10,302 nucleotides of DNA from Bacteroidota bacterium. Lineage in GTDB: Bacteria; Bacteroidota; Bacteroidia; Bacteroidales; UBA10428. The position numbers were made by a program, and so were the translations under genes. Where the stretch lies: the NCBI GenBank assembly GCA_024640925.1, contig JAHEEB010000073.1:1-10302 (forward strand), written 5' to 3'. Below, one piece after another: positions 1 to 4,836 of this stretch (position 1 is the first letter of the stretch; every line of letters starts with the position of its first letter). Below the pieces are notes generated by a model, which worked only from the letters and a program-made list of their open reading frames with translations, made no database searches and was not told the DNA's origin.

Positions 1-160
1 ACTTGTTTTCTTTTTCTTTCATTTTACTGATATTACAATAATTTATATTCCATAGATTATTGGCTAATAGCATTTTTTATTATTTTTATTGCAGAACTTT
101 TGTCGAAATTTTTAAAAATAATAGATAGTAATTGACACCTCTTACTTAATAGAATTAAGA

Positions 161-192
161 TTTGATACGCCAGTTAATCATAGATACATTTG
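161..192 (+). promoter_or_regulatory. Bacteroidota-type sigma-70 promoter of the GLUG/YDG surface protein gene
   Basis: TTTG at 161-164 and TACATTTG at 185-192 match the Bacteroidota -33 (TTTG) and -7 (TAnnTTTG) elements exactly, with a 20-base spacer inside the usual range. Transcription would start near 197-200, giving a 5' leader of about 50 bases before the ATG at 250. The rest of 1-249 is very AT-rich and shows no coding frame, so this promoter is the only structure I can support there. Confidence 0.72.
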
Positions 193-249
193 CAGAAACT
201 TTTCAATCTTTCATTTCTGAAATAATCTCACCTTAAAATCTGTTTTCAT

Positions 250-3105
250 ATGAAAAAATATTCTTACTTGCTTCTTGCACTCTTTTTATTAAAGCCATTT
301 CTTGCACTAGCTTTTTCAGGAGGTACCGGTACGTCAAGTGATCCATATTTGGTTACAACACCTGATGAATTGAATTCTATCCGAACCATAACAACCAGTA
401 AATATTACAAGTTAATGAACGACCTGGACCTTACCGTAGCATACCCTAACTGGGTGCCGCTGGGAGCAAATTCAAATTATTTTATAGGATATTTTGACGG
501 TAATGGATTTAGGATAAAATTTAAAATCACCTCTGCCAGTCAGGACTATGTTGGTCTTTTTGGTCAGGCACACTATACTATTAAAAACCTCGGTGTAGAT
601 GCTGATATTACTACAACAATGGCTCGTGTAGGTGGTATAGCAGGTGGAGGAGACGGAACTTATACCAATTGCTATTGTATTGGCAAAATTTCAGGATACT
701 ATTCAGTGGGTGGTTTGGTTGGTGATAATAATGGAACTATAACCGACTGTTATTGCACCGCTGCCGTTACCGGAACTTATAAATGGGTTGGAGGTATCAG
801 TGGCGTCACTGCCAGCAATATTACTCGGTGTTATAGTACCGGCAATATTACAGGAGTTTCAAAGGTAGGAGGATTAATTGGTCAGAACTATATTAATGCT
901 ACAATATCTTCATGTTACAGTACCGGAGATGTGACAGGGACTACTGAAGTTGGAGGGGTGGTTGGAGTTCAGTTTGCCGGTACTATTATTTCCTGTTATA
1001 GTACTGGAAATGTAACCGGAAGTTCATACGTTGGAAGTTTCGTAGGCCGTAACTATAACTATTCTACAGAAATTGGTATAGTTACTTCTGGTTATTTTGA
1101 TAAATTAACCTCTGGTCAGGTTAATGGTATAGGAGGAGGAACAGGAGACGTTACCGGAATCATTACCTCCGAAATGAAGAAACAAAATTCCTTTTCGCCA
1201 ACTTACTGGGATTTTACCAATGTATGGGAAATTGCCGAGGGTTTTACATACCCTGCCTTGAGGATATTTAGTAATAATGCTCCGTTTGCTTTTCGCGATT
1301 CAGCTTATGGTCCGTCAAGTTATGCAATTTCCAATGTTTTGCTGAACGATTATGATTTTGAAACACAGCAAACAAAACTGGTATTTAAAGTTTTAAAAAT
1401 ATATGGTACAGGTACTTTAAGTGCAAATGTATATTCATTTCCGGTTGGCAGTACGGCAGGATATACAGACTCATTGCTATACAGGGTAGGCGAAGTAGTT
1501 ACTACTGGCGATACATTGTGGGGCAACAATACAAAAGCAATATTAATGATACCAACGTTTACGGCTAGTCCGGCAAATGTCTCAATTAGAGCTGCTGACC
1601 ATAGTTCCGCAACAATTTCAGTTAACAGTAATGTAAAATGGACTGTTACCACATCAGCTTCATGGCTTACTCTTAGTGGTTCATCCGGCAATTGTAAGGG
1701 AAGTATTACCTTAACTGCGACCGAAAATACACTGGCATCAGCTCGCTCTGCAACAGTAACATTTTCTTCTTTACTCGGAACCAGCACAATTCAAATAGAA
1801 CAAGAGGCCAAACAAAAACTAACTATTTCTCTGGATGCCCAAAACAAAACCTATGATGGAAATACAAATGCAGATGTAACGGCATCCATTTCAGATGGCC
1901 TTAGAACCGTTGATAATATTACTGTAACTGCCTCAAATAGTAGTTTTGATACTAAAAATGCAGGAAATGGGAAAACAGTAACTGCCGATATTGAAATTAG
2001 TGGTACCGATGTTGGAAATTATACTTTTAGTAATACAGCTACCACAACAGCAAATATCACTCCTGCAACTTTACTAATAGACATTACCGCGCTAGATAAG
2101 GTTTACGACGGAACTGCAAATGCCAATGTAACTGCATCCATTTCAGATGGTCTGATAACAGGTGATAGTGTCACTGCAACTGTCCCTAGTGCTTATTTTG
2201 ATAATAAAAATGTTGGAAATGGTAAAACAGTGACTGCCAATATTGCAATTAGCGGCTCCGATGCCGGAAATTACACTTTCAGTGACACAGCTGCCACAAC
2301 AGCTAATATCACTCCTGCAAATTTGTTAATAGACATCACCTCGATAGATAAGGTTTACGACGGAACTGCTACTGCCAATGTAACGGCATCCATTACAAGC
2401 GGACTTAAAACAGATGATGATGTTATAGTAACTGCCTCTAGTGCCAATTTTGATAATAAAAATGTTGGAAACGGGAAAACTGTAACCGCCGATATTGCAA
2501 TTAGCGGTACCGATGCTGGAAATTACACTTTCAATGATACAGCTGACACAACAGCCAATATTACTCCTGCAACTTTAGTCATTATCATTACTGCTCAAAA
2601 TAAAACTTTTGATGGTAACACAGATGCTATAGTTACGTCTTCAATAAGCAGTGGGCTTATTTCAGGAGACGATGTTACAGTTGAAGTCTCCAATGCAAAA
2701 TTTGATAACTCCACTGTCGGAAATAATAAAACAGTAACAGCCGATATTGCAATTACTGGCATCAATGCCGGTAATTATATTTGCACTACTACTGCTACTA
2801 CTTCTGCGAATATTCTGAAAGCTCCATTGAGTTTAATATCTTCAAATACCACTTCAACGTTTGTTAAGGTTTTTCCAACTGTTAACAGGGGAGACTTTAA
2901 CCTAGAACTTACGAACCCTGATAATGGTCAAGTATTTGTTACCATATTTGATCTAAATGGTAGGCAAATGGCACAATTCCAATATAACAAATCAAACTCC
3001 ACCCAACTTTTTAGTATCAATATTAATACATTGACTTCTGGTACGTATTTAATAGAAGTAATGATTAACAGCTATAAAGAAATAAAACGAATTATAGTAG
3101 AGTAA
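250..3105 (+). CDS. secreted modular surface protein: GLUG repeats, BACON domain, four YDG repeats, T9SS type A sorting domain
   Basis: A 951-residue secreted protein, probably an adhesin-like or matrix-binding surface protein. Residues 1-21 are a Sec signal peptide (KK, a hydrophobic core, then LALA before cleavage). Residues about 99-270 carry seven GLUG-type units (VGGLVG, VGGISG, VGGLIG, VGGVVG and variants) alternating with CY-STG-V-TG strands. About 281-340 is the region that usually follows GLUG repeats (GYFDKLTSGQ, then YWDFTNVW and YPALR). About 437-518 fits a BACON domain (W464, then SWLTLSG and ATVTFSS). Residues 519-854 are four YDG units of 84 residues each. About 870-951 is the T9SS type A C-terminal domain (FPTVNRGDF, DLNGR, SGTYLIEV, KRIIVE). 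Expected fate: Sec export, T9SS translocation and surface attachment or release. The ATG at 250 lies 57 bases after the -7 element and leads straight into the signal peptide; there is no clear Shine-Dalgarno. The domain calls are by motif. The ligand is unknown. Confidence 0.9.
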   Translation: MKKYSYLLLALFLLKPFLALAFSGGTGTSSDPYLVTTPDELNSIRTITTSKYYKLMNDLDLTVAYPNWVPLGANSNYFIGYFDGNGFRIKFKITSASQDYVGLFGQAHYTIKNLGVDADITTTMARVGGIAGGGDGTYTNCYCIGKISGYYSVGGLVGDNNGTITDCYCTAAVTGTYKWVGGISGVTASNITRCYSTGNITGVSKVGGLIGQNYINATISSCYSTGDVTGTTEVGGVVGVQFAGTIISCYSTGNVTGSSYVGSFVGRNYNYSTEIGIVTSGYFDKLTSGQVNGIGGGTGDVTGIITSEMKKQNSFSPTYWDFTNVWEIAEGFTYPALRIFSNNAPFAFRDSAYGPSSYAISNVLLNDYDFETQQTKLVFKVLKIYGTGTLSANVYSFPVGSTAGYTDSLLYRVGEVVTTGDTLWGNNTKAILMIPTFTASPANVSIRAADHSSATISVNSNVKWTVTTSASWLTLSGSSGNCKGSITLTATENTLASARSATVTFSSLLGTSTIQIEQEAKQKLTISLDAQNKTYDGNTNADVTASISDGLRTVDNITVTASNSSFDTKNAGNGKTVTADIEISGTDVGNYTFSNTATTTANITPATLLIDITALDKVYDGTANANVTASISDGLITGDSVTATVPSAYFDNKNVGNGKTVTANIAISGSDAGNYTFSDTAATTANITPANLLIDITSIDKVYDGTATANVTASITSGLKTDDDVIVTASSANFDNKNVGNGKTVTADIAISGTDAGNYTFNDTADTTANITPATLVIIITAQNKTFDGNTDAIVTSSISSGLISGDDVTVEVSNAKFDNSTVGNNKTVTADIAITGINAGNYICTTTATTSANILKAPLSLISSNTTSTFVKVFPTVNRGDFNLELTNPDNGQVFVTIFDLNGRQMAQFQYNKSNSTQLFSININTLTSGTYLIEVMINSYKEIKRIIVE
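1804..2811 (+). repeat. four in-frame 252-bp tandem repeats encoding YDG units
   Basis: Four consecutive units of exactly 84 codons cover residues 519-602, 603-686, 687-770 and 771-854 of the surface protein. Each has [N/D]K[T/V][Y/F]DG near its start, VTASIS-like and FDNKNVGNGKTVTADI-like strands, then [A/V]GNYTF and ANITPA. Units 2 and 3 are closest in DNA. Unit 4 is most diverged and has FDG in place of YDG. The exact period with no indels suggests duplication within the gene and leaves open copy-number change by recombination. Confidence 0.88.
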
Positions 3106-3120
3106 GATTTTAATTTGATC

Positions 3121-3165
3121 ATAACATTAGGTGGCAAAATTAAAATATTTTCCACCTAATGTTAT
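3121..3165. terminator. strong hairpin, probable bidirectional terminator
   Basis: A perfect 14-bp inverted repeat (ATAACATTAGGTGG at 3121-3134 and its complement at 3152-3165) encloses an AT-rich loop whose AAAAT/ATTTT can extend the stem past one bulged C. TTTTAACCCTTTTT follows on the plus strand. It lies 15 bases after the stop of the surface protein. Its other arm touches the stop codon (3162-3164) of the minus-strand remnant, so it could end transcription from both sides. Confidence 0.75.
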
Positions 3166-3369
3166 TTTAACCCTTTTTGTAACTGTTTAGCAATTTTGGT
3201 TTCATTTTTTCCAATCTTAAACGCTATGTACAAAGCTTCTACTAACTCTTCGAATTTAGCTGGTTTTTTGTTTATATCCTCTATAACACCAGATTTAGAA
3301 ATTAATACCTATAGATTTTAAATACCCAATTTTTATGTGTTTAAAAAATGGGTTAATTTCAGGCAAAAA
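3162..3369 (-). pseudogene. frameshifted remnant of a small unidentified gene
   Basis: Read from the right on the minus strand, one frame is open from 3369 to a TAA at 3295-3297 and gives LPEINPFFKHIKIGYLKSIG followed by IN. A second frame then continues to a TAA at 3162-3164 and gives SKSGVIEDINKKPAKFEELV, then EALYIAFKIGKNETKIAKQ and a short basic tail. Dropping one T from the TTT at about 3299-3301 (minus-strand sense) joins them into about 67 residues of natural-looking charged helical protein. No ATG is present. The only start-like codon is TTG at 3364-3366, with an in-frame stop at 3370-3372, so the 5' end is probably lost as well. KNETKIAKQL resembles a helix-turn-helix, but I do not recognise the family. 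The stop codon abuts the terminator hairpin, as expected for a gene that once ended there. Confidence 0.55.
3324..3353. promoter_or_regulatory. hairpin/inverted repeat upstream of the NimA-like gene
   Basis: ACCCA at 3324-3328 and TTTTT at 3330-3334 pair with AAAAA at 3343-3347 and TGGGT at 3349-3353. There is one A:A mismatch and an 8-base loop. It ends 21 bases before the ATG at 3375, so it may be an operator or a 5' leader structure for that gene. It also overlaps the minus-strand remnant, so it may simply be part of that decayed gene. TAGATTTT just upstream (3313-3320) is one base off the TAnnTTTG -7 element, with no good -33 partner. Confidence 0.3.
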
Positions 3370-3374
3370 TTATT

Positions 3375-3842
3375 ATGAGAAGAAAAGATCGGGAAATTAC
3401 CGATATCGCACAGATAGAAGAAATAATTGGAAAAGCAATTGCTTGTCATGTTGCCCTTGTTGATGGGTCAATGCCTTATATTGTAGCGCTTAATTACGGA
3501 TATGTTAGCGGCAATCCCCCGAAATTATATTTTCATTGTGCCATGGAGGGTAAGAAGCTTGATGTTATTGCTAAAAACAATAATGCCTGTTTTCAGGTGG
3601 ATATTAACCCCGAACTTGTAGTTGCTGAAAAAGCATGTGGTTTCAGCATGAATTTTCAAAGCGTTGTCGGTTATGGGAAGATTTATCGGGTTGATTCTGA
3701 ACAGGAGAAGATAGAAGCACTGAACTGTATAATGAAACATTATACGGGAAAGGATGATTTTGAGTACAACCCTAAAGTTCTTACAGCAATTGTTATACTC
3801 CGCCTGGATATTGACGAGATGACCGGTAAACAAAAAAAATAA
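3375..3842 (+). CDS. pyridoxamine 5'-phosphate oxidase-like flavin-binding protein, NimA (nitroimidazole resistance) family
   Basis: 155 residues, the usual length for the NimA-related branch of the FMN-binding split-barrel superfamily. Visible landmarks are the N-terminal MRRKDREITD, YIVALNYGYV at about 35-44, LYFHCAMEGKKLDVI at about 51-65 (the family's H-A-E-G-K-K-L flavin-site segment), ACFQVD at 71-76, SVVGYGKIYRV at about 96-106, and a C-terminal RLDIDEMTGKQ. Family members are cytoplasmic, usually homodimeric, and bind FMN or a related cofactor. Nim proteins reduce 5-nitroimidazoles to amines, but most chromosomal homologues have no proven substrate, so resistance should not be assumed. 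The ATG at 3375 coincides with the start of the conserved N-terminus. There is no strong Shine-Dalgarno. The gene lies 60 bases before the small lipoprotein gene and may be co-transcribed with it. Confidence 0.88.
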   Translation: MRRKDREITDIAQIEEIIGKAIACHVALVDGSMPYIVALNYGYVSGNPPKLYFHCAMEGKKLDVIAKNNNACFQVDINPELVVAEKACGFSMNFQSVVGYGKIYRVDSEQEKIEALNCIMKHYTGKDDFEYNPKVLTAIVILRLDIDEMTGKQKK

Positions 3843-3864
3843 ACATATCCATGCAACCTTTTTA

Positions 3865-3892
3865 TTTTTCTACTCTCTTTAGAGAAGAAAAA
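3865..3892. other. imperfect hairpin in the leader of the small lipoprotein gene
   Basis: TTTTTCTACTCT (3865-3876) pairs with AGAGAAGAAAAA (3881-3892) except for one A:A mismatch, around a 4-base CTTT loop. No T-run follows on either strand outside the stem, so it is a poor intrinsic terminator. It lies between the NimA-like gene and the lipoprotein gene and covers the purine-rich AGAGAAGAAAAA just before that start, so folding could hide the ribosome site. Regulation is inference only. Confidence 0.35.
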
Positions 3893-3902
3893 TGAAACAT
3901 CA

Positions 3903-4253
3903 ATGAGAATAACCCTGGGTGCAGTTTTATCATTCCTGTTTTTGGCGGATATGGTCTTTGTGTCATGTTCAACGTGTACAATCGATCGAACCAATCCAAA
4001 GGATCAATATAATAATAACTCCGTTTTAATTAGTGCACAATCTCAAGAAAATCAAGTGAACTCCTTTGTTAAGTCTAATCTAACTATTAAACAAAGGGAT
4101 TCAATAAAAGCAAGGACACAGTTTGGAAGAAAAGATGTAAAATCCTCGACTGTAATGGCCGATGATTCAATATATTTCAAGGAAGGTAAAATTCGGGTTT
4201 CTCATAAACCCGGTTCGAACCTGAAAAAGAACAATACCTATTCTAAGAAATAA
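3903..4253 (+). CDS. small predicted lipoprotein of unknown function
   Basis: 116 residues, family not recognised. Residues 1-21 are hydrophobic and end in FVSC, so C22 could be lipidated by signal peptidase II. The lipobox is weak (F at -3, and D16 interrupts the hydrophobic stretch). The mature part is polar and low in complexity, rich in N, S, K and Q, with QSQENQVNSF and a basic C-terminus (HKPGSNLKKNNTYSKK). No conserved domain is visible and it looks intrinsically disordered. A four-codon frame (3892-3906, MKHQ) ends in a TGA overlapping this ATG as ATGA. This could couple translation or be chance. The position 60 bases after the NimA-like gene on the same strand suggests a shared transcript. 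The hairpin at 4263-4295 probably ends it. Confidence 0.55.
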   Translation: MRITLGAVLSFLFLADMVFVSCSTCTIDRTNPKDQYNNNSVLISAQSQENQVNSFVKSNLTIKQRDSIKARTQFGRKDVKSSTVMADDSIYFKEGKIRVSHKPGSNLKKNNTYSKK

Positions 4254-4262
4254 TATTCTATG

Positions 4263-4295
4263 TCTCTAATACAATTCATAGAAGAATTTTAGAGA
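4263..4295 (+). terminator. probable terminator after the small lipoprotein gene
   Basis: TCTCTAA (4263-4269) plus AATTC (4273-4277) pair with GAATT (4284-4288) plus TTAGAGA (4289-4295). This gives 12 pairs with a 3-base bulge and a 6-base loop, starting 9 bases after the stop. The T-tract beyond is broken (GATGTTGTTTTATG), so termination may be leaky. Confidence 0.5.
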
Positions 4296-4446
4296 TGTTG
4301 TTTTATGACATTCTCATTGATTTTCTTCGCGGGTAAATGGATAATTCTCTAATGTGTTATATATTAATTGACAGGTAAATAAAATCTAAAAATTTACTAC
4401 TCATTAACAGATTTTTAGCATTTGATTAAAACTTTTTCAACTTACG

Positions 4447-4477
4447 TTTTAACGTTATAAAATTCTTAGTATTTTTG
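4447..4477 (+). promoter_or_regulatory. possible Bacteroidota promoter
   Basis: TATTTTTG at 4470-4477 fits the -7 consensus TAnnTTTG fully. TTTT at 4447-4450, 19 bases upstream, is one base off the -33 TTTG. The predicted start near 4483 would give a transcript covering both small reading frames and the 4628-4669 hairpin. In a region this AT-rich, a chance match is quite possible. Confidence 0.35.
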
Positions 4478-4504
4478 TGGCCGATCAACTTGGGCATTTT
4501 TTAC

Positions 4505-4645
4505 ATGATCGAAATTCGAAAAGGTAATTGGAAAAATTTTTACCACTTGGCCACCTTGCCTTTTCTGCTGAAAGAGACAAAGACATTGTTCATAAAGTTG
4601 CTATTAAACTTTCGGACAGAAATGACTCCCTGGAGATACGAATAA
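4505..4645 (+). CDS. possible 46-residue peptide
   Basis: An ATG-started frame encoding 46 residues (MIEIRKGNWKNFYHL at the start, TEMTPWRYE at the end). It begins 27 bases after a full-match -7 element, and its TAA lies in the loop of the 4628-4669 hairpin. It is basic and rich in aromatic and leucine residues, with no recognised family. It overlaps the 4528-4728 frame in a different phase, so at most one is likely to be real. In its favour are the ATG and promoter spacing; against it, the codon pattern is less typical than in the other frame. Confidence 0.18.
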   Translation: MIEIRKGNWKNFYHLATLPFLLKETKTLFIKLLLNFRTEMTPWRYE

Positions 4646-4728
4646 ATAATATATCGTATCTCCACAGGGGCAGGTCAATGTTGCTGTCAGTAACTTGCGT
4701 TTTATTTATATCGATCCTGTTATTGTAA
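4528..4728 (+). CDS. possible small tail-anchored protein or gene remnant (66 residues)
   Basis: A TTG-started frame of 66 residues. The middle is charged (AERDKDIVHKVAIKLSDRND) and the C-terminus is a hydrophobic segment (MLLSVTCVLFISILLL) that could anchor it in a membrane. Codons in the first two thirds are mostly purine-first, as in real genes here. However, the only start is TTG with no Shine-Dalgarno, the C-terminal third crosses a strong hairpin, and no family is recognised. It may be a piece of a decayed gene rather than an expressed protein. Confidence 0.2.
   Translation: MEKFLPLGHLAFSAERDKDIVHKVAIKLSDRNDSLEIRINNISYLHRGRSMLLSVTCVLFISILLL
4628..4669. other. strong perfect-stem hairpin in the orphan interval
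   Basis: GGAGATACGA (4632-4641) pairs perfectly with TCGTATCTCC (4654-4663). Past a 2-base AC bulge, CCCT (4628-4631) pairs with AGGG (4666-4669), giving 14 pairs around a 12-base AT-only loop. No T-run follows (CAGGTCAATG), so it is not a standard terminator. It could be a structured RNA element, a protein-binding palindrome or a remnant of a mobile element. Confidence 0.5.
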
Positions 4729-4804
4729 AATTCTCATTAGATACTGTAGTTTATGTTGAAAGATCCTAAAACCTCTATAGCCTTATTTCGTATATATAAA
4801 AATA

Positions 4805-4827
4805 TACCTTAAATTTTACCTTAAATC
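4805..4827 (+). repeat. doubled TACCTTAAAT in the leader of the 493-residue cargo gene
   Basis: TACCTTAAAT occurs at 4805-4814 and 4817-4826, just before the ATG at 4837. The 8-mer ACCTTAAA also occurs at 230-237, 12 bases before the start of the other T9SS cargo gene (250). The second copy here ends 11 bases before its start. A shared leader element is possible; AT-rich chance is the alternative. Confidence 0.35.
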
Positions 4828-4836
4828 CATTTAATT

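Larger units (their letters stand above)
4254..4836. other. 583-base interval without a confident gene
   Basis: This AT-rich stretch holds a probable terminator (4263-4295), a plausible promoter (4447-4477), two overlapping small reading frames (4505-4645 and 4528-4728), a strong hairpin (4628-4669) and the leader of the next gene with a doubled TACCTTAAAT. The part from about 4500 to 4730 is less AT-rich than its flanks, as expected for former or present coding sequence. No tRNA, known riboswitch or transposon end is recognisable. Confidence 0.6.

Noticed and set aside
1350..1787. 145-residue open frame on the minus strand inside the surface protein gene
   Set aside because: It lies antisense to the linker and BACON part of a clearly coding gene, has no promoter or recognisable domain, and its composition is that expected from reverse reading of a T/S/V-rich coding sequence.
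1804..2811. CRISPR-like periodic repeats
   Set aside because: The repeats are 252 bases long, coding and in frame, with no short identical repeat/unique spacer pattern. They are protein-domain repeats.
3121..3353. A MITE or insertion element bounded by the hairpins at 3121-3165 and 3324-3353
   Set aside because: The two hairpins do not share sequence, no target-site duplication is seen, and the sequence between them reads better as a decayed coding frame.
3375..3842. Calling the NimA-like gene a metronidazole resistance determinant
   Set aside because: Family membership is clear, but many chromosomal homologues have no such activity and nothing nearby (no insertion sequence promoter) indicates a resistance context.
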